DNA from: Leeuwenhoekiella marinoflava DSM 3653
GTDB taxonomy: Bacteria; Bacteroidota; Bacteroidia; Flavobacteriales; Flavobacteriaceae
Assembly: GCF_900129005.1 (NCBI RefSeq)
Contig: NZ_FQUN01000011.1
Location: 128,767-192,766, forward strand
Reading direction: 5' to 3'
Length of the DNA stretch: 64,000 nucleotides
In this document: piece by piece, positions 50,239 through 58,067 of the stretch
Layout: every line of letters begins with the position of its first letter
Numbering within the stretch: position 1 is the first letter of the stretch
Program-made: the position numbers and the translations under genes
Notes under the pieces: model-generated
Database searches by the model: none
Told to the model about the DNA's origin: nothing
What the model saw: the letters and a program-made list of their open reading frames with translations, nothing else

Positions 50239-51585
50239 TTAGAGCATATAGGTTAGGTCAGATGCCATTGTAGGATATGAAAATACCATTGTCCGCAAAT
50301 CGCTTATGGTCATCTTGGTCTTTATCGCCATTGCGAAAAGATTGATGGTTTCCTCACAATGAGGTCCGATCAGATGCGCGCCCAAAATGGTATTATTATT
50401 TTTATCGATGATTGTTTTATAAGCATATTCATCCACATTCAGGCGTCTCGCATTGAACCAATTATCCACTTTTTCAAAATTGACATTGATATCATATCCC
50501 TTTTCTTTGGCATCATCTTCCAATAGGCCAACGGTTGCCATAGTGGGCAAAGTGAAAACTACTGAAGGCATTGGGGGATAACTGACTTTTTTCTTATTTC
50601 CTTTAATGATATTTGAAGCTACGACGTGTCCTTCCAAAACAGCTACGGGTGTTAGGGGCAATCCTCTTGAGTCCGCTGCATCGCCAGCTGAATATATGTT
50701 CGCGTTCGATTTGCTCTGAAGGTATTCGTTGACCTCTATCCCCTTTTTTGAGAAGGATATACCTGCTTTTTTCAATTCTAAATCAAAAATGGCTGGGGGA
50801 CGACCAGCGGAATTAAATACTTCTGCCGATTTGAAGTTAGTTTCCTTTCCGTTTGAAATTCCTGTAGTAATGTAGTTGTCATCTTTATGTTCAATTTTAG
50901 AAACTTCAGTTTCAAGAACGAGCTTAACACCTAAATTACCTGTGGCATCGACCAAATGTTTTACAATATCCTTGTCAAAGTTTTCCAACGGACGTTTGCC
51001 TCGATGTACTATTGTTACCTCGGCACCAGAACGTGCGGCAATATGCGCGAATTCAAAGGCGATATATCCACCACCGATGAAAAGCAGGGATTGGGGTAAT
51101 TCCTTAAGGTTTAGAAAATCCGTACTCGTTTTCGCAAGCTGTCCGCCTTCAAAATCTAAAACTTTTGGTTTTGAACCTGACGCAATTACAACTTTATCAG
51201 CTTGAATGGTCTCGTTACCTACACTTAAGGTATTCTCATTTATAAACGTAGCGGAATTGTGAAAGGTGTCGATTCCGTTCTTCTTATACCCCTTTTCTAT
51301 TTTCCTCGGCATTTCATCAACAAAGGTCTGTTTGAACGCCATTATATCCCTCCAGTTGATATTCGGAATGGTATCAATGCCTTTCCCTTTAAGTCTTTTA
51401 GCAAAGTCGCGTACTTCCGTGGCACCGATAATCACTTTTTTTGGGTCACAGCCTCGTAGGGCACAGGTGCCACCATAAGGCAGTTCATCAGTAATGCCCA
51501 CCGAAAGACCTTTTGAAGCGCATTTATTGGCGATTGTCATACCTGACATACCCGAACCAATAATGAAAACATCATATTTTTTCAT
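50239..51585 (-). CDS. MerA-like FAD/NAD(P) disulfide oxidoreductase
   Basis: 448 residues. FAD site 'IIGSGMSGMTIA', redox pair in 'GGTCALRGCDPKK' (Cys41, Cys46), NAD(P) site 'FIGGGYIAFEFAHIAARSG'. The C-terminus ends 'SYPTMASDLTYML', lacking both the lipoamide-dehydrogenase HxHPT motif and the vicinal Cys pair found in MerA. No N-terminal HMA domain. In an operon with MerTP it most likely reduces Hg(II), possibly with outside thiols, but another thiol-metal substrate is open. One bp after MerTP. Confidence 0.8.
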   Translation of the reverse strand: MKKYDVFIIGSGMSGMTIANKCASKGLSVGITDELPYGGTCALRGCDPKKVIIGATEVRDFAKRLKGKGIDTIPNINWRDIMAFKQTFVDEMPRKIEKGYKKNGIDTFHNSATFINENTLSVGNETIQADKVVIASGSKPKVLDFEGGQLAKTSTDFLNLKELPQSLLFIGGGYIAFEFAHIAARSGAEVTIVHRGKRPLENFDKDIVKHLVDATGNLGVKLVLETEVSKIEHKDDNYITTGISNGKETNFKSAEVFNSAGRPPAIFDLELKKAGISFSKKGIEVNEYLQSKSNANIYSAGDAADSRGLPLTPVAVLEGHVVASNIIKGNKKKVSYPPMPSVVFTLPTMATVGLLEDDAKEKGYDINVNFEKVDNWFNARRLNVDEYAYKTIIDKNNNTILGAHLIGPHCEETINLFAMAIKTKMTISDLRTMVFSYPTMASDLTYML

Positions 51586-52209
51586 CTACTTATTTTCTTT
51601 AGTGGTTTTCTCGACAACTTTATAACCGGTGCTTTCTATAGCTTTTCGGATTGCAGGCAAATCGGTTTTGGTCTTGTCAAATTCCACTATGGTATTGGCA
51701 TATTCGTAGCTGGCTTTGACCGAAATAATTCCATCCAGCTTATTGACTTCGTTTTCTACGTGTGCCTCACAGCCTGCACAGGTCATTCCAGCGACTTCAA
51801 AAGTCTGCTTTTTGATATTCGATTGAGAGACATAGACAATATCCTTGGTGGGCTGTGCATAAAATAGATTGGAATAGTACGGGAAGGCCAGCATCAATGC
51901 GGCGAATAGTGTTACTATCAATAAGAACCGTTTGGATTGCCAAAACGATGGTTTCGCATCATCTTCACAGGCGCAATCTATTTCTTCCTGTGTTTTCGGC
52001 CGCAGTTTCTGATACCAGGCAAACACCAAGACAATAATGGTCAAGCCGATAAGATAGGGTCTAAATGGCTCGACCCAAGAAAAGGTAGATGCAATTCCGC
52101 TTGTTCCAGCAATTAATGCCAAGACAGGGGTTATACAACATATTGATGCTGCAACTGCGGTAAAAATGCCGGTATAGGTCGCGGTATTTGAAGTTTTATT
52201 CGGTGCCAT
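51586..52209 (-). CDS. merTP: MerTP: mercuric ion transporter with fused HMA domain
   Basis: 207 residues. The N-terminal MerT part has three membrane helices with the Cys pair 'SICCITPVL' (Cys24-Cys25), a cytosolic 'DCAC' (Cys80, Cys82) and a further helix. The C-terminal HMA domain carries 'MTCAGC' (Cys145, Cys148). It passes Hg(II) from outside through Cys relays to the reductase next door. The fusion of MerT with MerP is the usual Bacteroidota form. The ArsR regulator gene is 12 bp upstream. Confidence 0.92.
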   Translation of the reverse strand: MAPNKTSNTATYTGIFTAVAASICCITPVLALIAGTSGIASTFSWVEPFRPYLIGLTIIVLVFAWYQKLRPKTQEEIDCACEDDAKPSFWQSKRFLLIVTLFAALMLAFPYYSNLFYAQPTKDIVYVSQSNIKKQTFEVAGMTCAGCEAHVENEVNKLDGIISVKASYEYANTIVEFDKTKTDLPAIRKAIESTGYKVVEKTTKENK

Positions 52210-52221
52210 AATGTAAACTTT

Positions 52222-52593
52222 CTAAGCTGTTTTCTTTCTTGTCGAAATTGAATTGAAAATTCCATTCAAAACATTGTCCTCACTCTTTACCAGCGAATAA
52301 TACAATGTTTGCCCTTCACGTCTCGATGTAATAATTCCCGCATCCTTCATTTTTCGGATATGCTGGGATACGGCAGGAACACTCATTTCAAGAATGTCAG
52401 CAATATCGCAAGGACACAGTTCATTCTCTATGTTCAATAGAAATAGAATTTTCAGTCGTACCTCGCTTCCCGCAAGAGACAAAATTTTGCTTATTGCTTC
52501 TAAGCTACCTGAAGAATTCTCTATGGTTTCCTTACATCTCGATATTTGCTTCTTGTCTGCTTCGTTCCGTGTACAGGTTATTTCCAAGCTCAT
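52222..52593 (-). CDS. ArsR-family repressor of the mercury module
   Basis: 123 residues. A winged-helix domain has the inducer-sensing Cys60-x-Cys62 in 'ELCPCDIADIL' and recognition helix 'VPAVSQHIRKMKDAG'. Further Cys at 7 and 20 may join the metal site. The first gene of the mercury operon; a perfect 10-bp inverted repeat upstream is the likely operator, so it probably represses its own operon until metal binds. Hg(II) as inducer is inferred from the neighbours. Confidence 0.88.
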   Translation of the reverse strand: MSLEITCTRNEADKKQISRCKETIENSSGSLEAISKILSLAGSEVRLKILFLLNIENELCPCDIADILEMSVPAVSQHIRKMKDAGIITSRREGQTLYYSLVKSEDNVLNGIFNSISTRKKTA

Positions 52594-52633
52594 CTTTTTT
52601 GATTTAAAGTGGCCACAAATATATCATTATTAT

Positions 52634-52659
52634 ATTATTTAAGCAAATACTTAAATAAT
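52634..52659. promoter_or_regulatory. Perfect inverted-repeat operator before the mercury arsR gene
   Basis: ATTATTTAAG (52634-52643), six bases, CTTAAATAAT (52650-52659). It is 41-66 bp upstream of the arsR start, a normal place for an ArsR operator. Confidence 0.75.
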
Positions 52660-52675
52660 GAATAAATCTAAAACG

Positions 52676-52748
52676 TGAACTTTTAATCTGGATTGCTTTT
52701 GATACCAAAGCTGGTGATAAAAGAAAATCTACTTCTTTAGCAACTTAA
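52676..52748 (+). pseudogene. Duplicated tail of the replication ATPase gene
   Basis: The stretch repeats the end of the gene at 49340-50002: 'DTKAGDKRK' is coded in both, with third-base changes. A one-base loss near 52684 shifts the frame, and the tail reads on to a different stop (TAA 52746-52748). No 5' part is present. It marks where a second, diverged allele of the ATPase once continued, on the far side of the inserted mercury module. Confidence 0.75.
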
Positions 52749-53791
52749 ACCTCGACTTTTCCATAATATTTTTTCCGCAACCAAAAGGAAACCCGAACCA
52801 ATAGTATTAATGCTGGAACTTCCACTAAAGGTCCAATAACACCTGCAAAAGCCTGTCCAGAATTCAACCCAAAAACTGCAATGGCAACAGCAATAGCCAA
52901 TTCAAAATTATTCCCAGCTGCTGTGAACGCCACGGAAGTAGTTTTATCATATTCCGCACCTGTGGCTTTGGTAAAGAAAAAGCCGATGATAAACATCAGG
53001 GTAAAATAGATGAGCAATGGGACTGCAATAATTACTACATCCATCGGGATTTCTACAATCAGTTCGCCTTTGAGCGAGAACATTATAACAATTGTAAACA
53101 AAAGTGCAATCAAGGTTATGGGCGAAATTTTCGGAATGAATTCTTTAGTGTACCACTCTTCGCTTTTCAACCTTACCAAGATTAATCTGCTCAATATTCC
53201 CATAACAAACGGAATACCTAAATAAATAGCCACGCTCTCTGCAATCGTACCTATTGAAATATCAACGATAGCGCCTTCAAACCCAAAATAAGGCGGAAGT
53301 ATAGTTATGAATATCCACGCATAGAAACTATATGCAAATACTTGAAAAATGCTGTTTAAAGCGACCAGACCAGCACCATATTCGCTACTTCCTTCAGCGA
53401 GGTCGTTCCACACCAAGACCATTGCAATGCAACGTGCCAAGCCTATTAGGATAAGTCCGACCATATACTCGGGGTAATCGCGTAAAAACGTGATTGCCAA
53501 AATAAACATTAAAACAGGACCGATTATCCAGTTTAAAATAAGAGATATGGAAAGGATTTTTGTATTTCTAAAAACTTTGGGCAACAGCGAATAATTGACC
53601 TTTGCCAAAGGGGGATACATCATCAATATCAAACCTATCGCAATGGGTATGTTGGTCGTTCCGCTACTGAATGAATTTATGATATTTGGAAATGATGGGG
53701 AAAAGTACCCAATCCCAACACCTATTGCCATTGCGACAAAAATCCAAAGTGTGAGGTTCCTGTCGAGAAAGCCTAATTTCTTCTTAGCCAT
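52745..53791 (-). CDS. acr3: Acr3-type arsenite efflux transporter
   Basis: 348 residues, ten membrane helices. The invariant '[16 protein letters not shown]' holds the essential Cys (about 121) and the Asn-Asp pair; '[15 protein letters not shown]' near the C-terminal third is also an Acr3 hallmark. It exports As(III) by proton motive force. It is the last gene of the minus-strand arsenic module, 1 bp after the GcvH-like gene. Its end overlaps the ATPase tail remnant by 4 bp. Confidence 0.94.
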   Translation of the reverse strand: MAKKKLGFLDRNLTLWIFVAMAIGVGIGYFSPSFPNIINSFSSGTTNIPIAIGLILMMYPPLAKVNYSLLPKVFRNTKILSISLILNWIIGPVLMFILAITFLRDYPEYMVGLILIGLARCIAMVLVWNDLAEGSSEYGAGLVALNSIFQVFAYSFYAWIFITILPPYFGFEGAIVDISIGTIAESVAIYLGIPFVMGILSRLILVRLKSEEWYTKEFIPKISPITLIALLFTIVIMFSLKGELIVEIPMDVVIIAVPLLIYFTLMFIIGFFFTKATGAEYDKTTSVAFTAAGNNFELAIAVAIAVFGLNSGQAFAGVIGPLVEVPALILLVRVSFWLRKKYYGKVEV

Positions 53792-53792
53792 A

Positions 53793-54173
53793 TTATTTAT
53801 TGATTGATTTTTGATAAGCCTCGTAGCTCAAAAGGTTAGAAAGTCCGTCCAGGTCACTAACTTGAATTTTGACCATCCAGCCTTCGCTAAACGGTTTGTC
53901 GTTTACAAGCGTTGGGTTTTCGAGTAGATTTTCGTTGACAGCGGTAATTTCGCCCGAAAGTGGCATAAATAAATCACTTACAGTTTTTAGTGCCTCGACG
54001 GAACCAAAAACTTCATCCTGTTCAAACTCATCGCCCAGGTTTGGTAAGTCAATATAGACTATCTCGCCAAGTTCACTTTGCGCAAAAGTGGTAATGCCAA
54101 CCGTTCCGGTATCGTTTTCAATTTTTATCCAAGTGTGTTCTTTCGAAAAATATAGATTATCAGATGCTTCCAT
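53793..54173 (-). CDS. gcvH: GcvH-like lipoyl carrier protein in the arsenic operon
   Basis: 126 residues, the normal GcvH length. The lipoylation Lys is kept (Lys63 in '[12 protein letters not shown]'), and '[18 protein letters not shown]' is standard. No other glycine cleavage gene is near: the neighbours are the arsenite exporter (1 bp) and a phosphoesterase (12 bp). It is therefore an island lipoyl protein, not part of a local gcvTHP set. Together with the island lpdA it could form a dithiol relay that reacts with As(III), which is a speculation. Confidence 0.85.
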   Translation of the reverse strand: MEASDNLYFSKEHTWIKIENDTGTVGITTFAQSELGEIVYIDLPNLGDEFEQDEVFGSVEALKTVSDLFMPLSGEITAVNENLLENPTLVNDKPFSEGWMVKIQVSDLDGLSNLLSYEAYQKSINK

Positions 54174-54185
54174 TTTTACAAAGTT

Positions 54186-54959
54186 TTAATATCCGTTTCT
54201 TAAATTATCAGCGTAGCTGTTAGGTAAAATACTGTCCTCTACGGCCTTTGCCGCTTTTTCGATATCGTATTCGAACTTTACGAATTCAACAGTAATACTG
54301 TCCTTATCTTTAATGGAAGCGTTCTCGTCAATATCTAAAATGACGTAACTACCTCGGTTATCGCTGTCTTTGGGTTTGCCAATTGACCCGATATTGATAG
54401 CGTGTCGAAAATGTGACGTACTTTCATCTGCCGAATTGAAAGTTCTGTGATATGGTTTGTGCGTATGCCCAAAACACATCACATCAGCATCGGCTTGTTC
54501 CATAATACGAATCATACTTTTCTCTGCCCTGTCCTCAAAGAGATATTCATTTATCTTTCGTGGACTTCCGTGTACCAGTAGTACATTCAATTGGTCTTCA
54601 TTTAATTGGAATTCCAATTTGATATGAGCTGGAAGTGTTCTCAGATACGCCCTGTTGTTTTCATTTACCAATTCGTTGGTCAAAGAAATCGAGACCGCCC
54701 CATTTGCTTTTTCCTCATCGGTTTTATAGGCGCAACCGCAATCGTCGCTTTTCCTGCCAATACCAAAGTCGTAATTGCCGGCGATGGTCGGTATTTTTCG
54801 ATTTCTAATTTCCTCGATGACCTCATTGGGCCAAACGTTATAGCCCACCAAATCGCCAAGGCAGTAGATGGCATCGTATTCCCTATTTTCCAAATCTTCA
54901 AAAAAGGCCTGTAATGCAGGTAAGTTTGAATGAATATCGCTGAATAGTATTATTCTCAT
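54186..54959 (-). CDS. Calcineurin-like metallophosphoesterase of the arsenic module
   Basis: 257 residues. Metal ligands are visible in order: 'SDIHSN' (Asp8, His10), 'GDLVGYN', 'GNYD', 'VHGSP' and 'GHTH'. A 'DDCGC' pair in the loop after 'GNYD' is unusual and may touch thiophilic metals. Proteins of this class are common in ars operons, where their substrate is not settled. Cytosolic. Lies between DUF6428 and GcvH genes. Confidence 0.87.
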   Translation of the reverse strand: MRIILFSDIHSNLPALQAFFEDLENREYDAIYCLGDLVGYNVWPNEVIEEIRNRKIPTIAGNYDFGIGRKSDDCGCAYKTDEEKANGAVSISLTNELVNENNRAYLRTLPAHIKLEFQLNEDQLNVLLVHGSPRKINEYLFEDRAEKSMIRIMEQADADVMCFGHTHKPYHRTFNSADESTSHFRHAINIGSIGKPKDSDNRGSYVILDIDENASIKDKDSITVEFVKFEYDIEKAAKAVEDSILPNSYADNLRNGY

Positions 54960-54979
54960 TGTGAAGTTTTTTTATAGGT

Positions 54980-55447
54980 TTAGCAACAGCCACTTCCTGG
55001 TGCACAGGAATTTGTTGCTTGAATTTCAGATAATTTCATTTTAGGTTTCTCTGTAGGGATACCGCATTGGTCTTTTGCGAGACAGTCCGTTTGTTTTGTA
55101 GTCAACAGGAAATTGTTTCCGTCGAAATCGAGTCCAAATTTACCGATGGTCTCGGCTTGGTATTCCACTTCGATTTCCAAATCTTCGATACCTAATATCC
55201 TTTCAGAAAGTTCAATAATATTCAGTAGTTTTTCTGGATGTAACCTATGGTCGTAATCATCTGCATTCCACAGTTGAAAATTGGCAACTTCTTCATTGCG
55301 CACCGTTCCACCGCAGTCAATAAAGTGTTTGGTAATCTTACCTACTTCGGTAACGTGAAAATGACTGGGGACTAAATCGCCATTTGGCAATTGGAAAGCG
55401 ATTCTGTCCAATTGGGTAAGCTGTTTTTTAATTTGTGAAAGTTTCAT
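54980..55447 (-). CDS. DUF6428-like protein of the arsenic module
   Basis: 155 residues. The conserved core has 'FHVTEVGKITKHFIDCGG' (about 30-47) with His, Asp and Cys, then a strand-rich region, and a Cys-rich end, 'SCAPGSGCC'. DUF6428 proteins are recurrently coded in Bacteroidota ars operons; their biochemical role is unknown. The CC end suggests binding of As(III) or another soft ion. It is 20 bp from the phosphoesterase gene and 10 bp after the ArsC-like gene. Confidence 0.82.
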   Translation of the reverse strand: MKLSQIKKQLTQLDRIAFQLPNGDLVPSHFHVTEVGKITKHFIDCGGTVRNEEVANFQLWNADDYDHRLHPEKLLNIIELSERILGIEDLEIEVEYQAETIGKFGLDFDGNNFLLTTKQTDCLAKDQCGIPTEKPKMKLSEIQATNSCAPGSGCC

Positions 55448-55457
55448 AGTAATAATG

Positions 55458-56096
55458 TTATTGTTTCGTTTGCAAGAGATTGTTTATTCGAGTGGCCAAG
55501 TACAGCATTTCCCTCGCGATTGTATTTGTATCGGTAAATATTAATTCGACGTTGTTATTTTCATTTTCGTTGGATGAAATTTTCTCAACATATATTTCAA
55601 TAGTATTATCGCTGGTTGATTGCAGGGATTGTAAGGACTTGGGATAAACCACCCAATTTCCCGAACCATAGTCAATGTTATAGGACATTGGATTTTCCCC
55701 ACGCGTATTTCTTATGCTAAAACCATATTCTTTTAGAATTGCCAGTTTTGATATGGGTTCGATTTTGGGTGAGATACCAGCAGATTGAAGACTTAACATA
55801 GTATTGTGACCATAATAAATCATCCCTGTTTGCAGCCAAACCAATGCAAGCTGACTTATTTCTTGGTTACCGGAATCAACAAATAGTACGTTTACTTTTG
55901 TGTTATCGTCCAATTTCTTGAAAATTAAAAACGCTACTTGGTCAAGGCGTTTTAATCGTTCCATCGGAATTTCCGCGAAGGTGTTGCCAATTTCTACAAC
56001 AGATTTTTGGATTTTTTTCTTGAGCGTTTGTGCTTGAATTACTTGCTGAAAGCAAAGTAAGAATACCACGATGGGAATTATTGTTTTTGTTTTCAT
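55458..56096 (-). CDS. Exported ArsC-like (low-molecular-weight phosphatase fold) pseudoenzyme
   Basis: 212 residues with an N-terminal signal peptide (ending 'QVIQAQ', about 23). The mature part follows the layout of LMW-phosphatase-type arsenate reductases of this phylum, including an N-terminal helix ('IPMERLKRLDQVA') and the P-loop region. The expected CxxNSRRS loop reads 'FVDSGNQEISQLA': the catalytic Cys is Asp74 and the Arg is Ile80. It therefore cannot be a reductase, and its export fits a binding or sensing role. It is first after the operon's internal operator-like site. Fold assignment is by pattern, moderately sure. Confidence 0.65.
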   Translation of the reverse strand: MKTKTIIPIVVFLLCFQQVIQAQTLKKKIQKSVVEIGNTFAEIPMERLKRLDQVAFLIFKKLDDNTKVNVLFVDSGNQEISQLALVWLQTGMIYYGHNTMLSLQSAGISPKIEPISKLAILKEYGFSIRNTRGENPMSYNIDYGSGNWVVYPKSLQSLQSTSDNTIEIYVEKISSNENENNNVELIFTDTNTIAREMLYLATRINNLLQTKQ

Positions 56097-56115
56097 AATT
56101 ATAGTTTATAAGTTT

Positions 56116-56134
56116 ATCGCAATAAAACGATTAA
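56116..56134. promoter_or_regulatory. Operator-like site before the ArsC-like gene
   Basis: ATCGCAATAAAACGATTAA matches the site at 56502-56520 in 16 of 19 bases, in the same orientation. It is about 20-40 bp upstream of the ArsC-like start and could be an internal ArsR binding site. Confidence 0.55.
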
Positions 56135-56149
56135 ATGGTTTAAATTTTT

Positions 56150-56482
56150 TTAGCAGCATTCATCTTTTGGTAACAAATCCTGCCCCAAAAACGCTGTCAT
56201 AAGATCCTTCATTTCTTTCCAATTGTCCATATCTATACAGTAGCATACACTCGTACCTTCAACTGTTCCCTTTATAAGACCTAAATATTTTAATTCTTTG
56301 AGGTGTTGGGAAATTGTGGGTTGAGCCAAACCTATTTCCTTTACCAAATCGCCACAGAAACAAGTATCGATTTTAAAAAGATGTTGCAGTATGGCGACTC
56401 TTGCGGGATGTCCAAAAGCTTTTGCAAAAACCGATATTTGGTTTTGCTCATCTGTAAATATTTCGGTTTTGGCCAATCCCAT
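56150..56482 (-). CDS. arsR: ArsR-family repressor of the arsenic module
   Basis: 110 residues. Winged helix with 'LAQPTISQHLKELKYLGL' as the recognition helix and sensing Cys41-x-Cys43 in 'TCFCGDLV'. Two Cys end the protein ('KDECC'), which may add to an As(III) site. It is the first gene of the arsenic operon. An operator-like sequence lies 20 bp upstream of its start. Confidence 0.9.
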   Translation of the reverse strand: MGLAKTEIFTDEQNQISVFAKAFGHPARVAILQHLFKIDTCFCGDLVKEIGLAQPTISQHLKELKYLGLIKGTVEGTSVCYCIDMDNWKEMKDLMTAFLGQDLLPKDECC

Positions 56483-56501
56483 TTCACTATTATATTAATT
56501 C

Positions 56502-56520
56502 ATTGCAATATTACGATTAA
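56502..56520. promoter_or_regulatory. Operator-like site before arsR
   Basis: ATTGCAATATTACGATTAA, 20-38 bp upstream of the arsR start. ATTGCAAT is itself palindromic. The related site at 56116 strengthens the case for a shared regulator. Confidence 0.6.
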
Positions 56521-56645
56521 TATTTAAACTGTCAAAATTATTTTATTGCATTAAATTCTTAATTTCTTTAAAATAGGCCGTTATTAGTTGTTTGATATTT
56601 TGGATAATTTCAATGAATAGTTCTTTCATAATCTTATTCTTTAAT

Positions 56646-57269
56646 TTATAAACTTTTTAAAATAGATACCGCAATGGCAATCAAGCTCTGTTTTTGAATT
56701 AGATATTGTGCTTCATCCCTATTTGACAAAAACCCCAATTCTATCAAAACAGCAGGGCAATAATCTGTAGTTTCCTTCAACACCTGAAAATTGGCAAACT
56801 TTACACCTCGACTTTCATAACCAATGGCTTCACAAAGGGCTCGTTCAATTTGATAGCCTATAAAAACCGATGCTTTCGAGAATTTTTCTTGTTTTCTTGA
56901 AGCATAAACCTCTATCCCTCTCGCATCCGGATTATCAGAATGATTGCAATGCAAAGACACAAATAAATCCGCTTTTAGTGCTTTGGCCAGCTTAGTTCTG
57001 TCTGATAAAGAAATGAGCGTATCACTATACCTGGTCAAATAAATATCGAGTGGATTTTCCAAGCTGTTATTCAACCTTAAAATGGCATCAGCAATGGACA
57101 AAACCACATCCTTTTCTTGGATGTTATTTATGCCGATTGCACCTGTATCTTTTCCACCGTGTCCAACGTCAATTATAATTCGTTTTTGAGCAGTCGATTC
57201 TTGTCCAAAAATGAAGCACATTTTTAGAACCAAAATCACAAAACTGACGTTTTTGAGCAGATTTTTCAT
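56646..57269 (-). CDS. N-acetylmuramoyl-L-alanine amidase (exported)
   Basis: From ATG 57269 the product has 207 residues with a signal peptide. The Amidase_3 zinc site is visible: 'IDVGHGGKDTGAIG' (His), 'NIQEKDVVLSIADAI' (Glu), 'LHCNHSDN' (His) and catalytic Glu in 'VLIELGFLSN'. It cuts the peptide from peptidoglycan in the periplasm. It is coded divergently from the tra operon, so local wall opening for the conjugation machine is likely. Confidence 0.88.
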   Translation of the reverse strand: MKNLLKNVSFVILVLKMCFIFGQESTAQKRIIIDVGHGGKDTGAIGINNIQEKDVVLSIADAILRLNNSLENPLDIYLTRYSDTLISLSDRTKLAKALKADLFVSLHCNHSDNPDARGIEVYASRKQEKFSKASVFIGYQIERALCEAIGYESRGVKFANFQVLKETTDYCPAVLIELGFLSNRDEAQYLIQKQSLIAIAVSILKSL

Positions 57270-57293
57270 TATCAATTTTCGGGTTATCAACAA

Positions 57294-57458
57294 CTTCCCT
57301 TCAAAATTCCATAGGATTTGATGTCAAATAATAGCAACGGAATTCAAACAATATCAAATAATATTTTATTCACAAATATTTGATTTACAGTTATTTATGT
57401 TCAAATATATGTAAATTTCCAATAACGAAAATGAACCAAAAATTTAATCCGTTCCGTT
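57294..57458. promoter_or_regulatory. Divergent control region of the amidase and tra operon
   Basis: Four TCAAATA boxes occur here: 57324-57333 and 57354-57363 (identical TCAAATAATA, 30 bp apart), an inverted one at 57377-57383 and one at 57401-57407. They lie just before traE and may bind a transfer regulator. Confidence 0.45.
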
Positions 57459-57746
57459 ATGAAAAAATCACACTATTTAGCATCCATTATTTCGCTCATA
57501 TCCACTTCGCTTTTTGCTCAAATTGGTGGCATTGAAGATTCCGTTAACGATGTAGGCGATACCATCAGAACTATTTTTCCAATCTTATTGGGTGTCATCT
57601 TCTTGGTAGGCTTCCTATTTAATGCCGGACATTTCTTCGGCGAAAATGCCGACCTCAAAAAAGGAATAACCAGAGTACTCGTCTTTGTTCTTATTGCAGG
57701 TGCAGTAGTCGGCATCTTCACTTACTTAATAGGAATTGTAGTATAG
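57459..57746 (+). CDS. traE: TraE-like (DUF4134) conjugation protein
   Basis: 95 residues with a signal or first helix (MKKSHYLASIISLI) and two further membrane helices: 'FPILLGVIFLVGFLFNAGHFFG' and 'VLVFVLIAGAVVGIFTYLIG'. This is the pilin-like TraE of the CTnDOT system (VirB2-like). The first gene of the operon; it is followed by a mini-hairpin (57752-57764) and traF. Confidence 0.9.
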   Translation: MKKSHYLASIISLISTSLFAQIGGIEDSVNDVGDTIRTIFPILLGVIFLVGFLFNAGHFFGENADLKKGITRVLVFVLIAGAVVGIFTYLIGIVV

Positions 57747-57751
57747 ATGAA

Positions 57752-57764
57752 CCCTCTATGAGGG
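57752..57764 (+). promoter_or_regulatory. Mini-hairpin between traE and traF
   Basis: CCCTC-TAT-GAGGG, 5-bp stem, 3-base loop, 19 bp before the traF start. One of four of the same form in the tra operon. Confidence 0.6.
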
Positions 57765-57782
57765 ATTTGTTTTCCGAGCATT

Positions 57783-58067
57783 ATGAAGAAATACGAGGTC
57801 TATAAAAACATTAGGAAAAGGGCGGTCATTTTTGGGCTGCCTATTTCCCTGTTTGCCTTAATGATGGTTTCCGTTTTGGCTTCGCTGCTCATCATCATCT
57901 TCTCTTTCAGCTTTGGGATAATCATAGGTGTGTTGGTATTCAACGCTTCCCTATATGTGGCTTTGACAAGAATAACCCACAATCCGCAACTATTCCAAAT
58001 GGCTAAAGCATTTCCAAAAATCATTAGTAACAAAAGAAACTCAGGCTTTGATTATGAACAAGATTAA
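57783..58067 (+). CDS. traF: TraF-like (DUF4133) conjugation protein
   Basis: 94 residues, two membrane helices near 25-65 after a basic start (MKKYEVYKNIRKRA), as in VirB3-like TraF of CTnDOT. It probably helps assemble the pilus. Its end overlaps the start of traG by 14 bp, so both are translated together. Confidence 0.9.
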   Translation: MKKYEVYKNIRKRAVIFGLPISLFALMMVSVLASLLIIIFSFSFGIIIGVLVFNASLYVALTRITHNPQLFQMAKAFPKIISNKRNSGFDYEQD

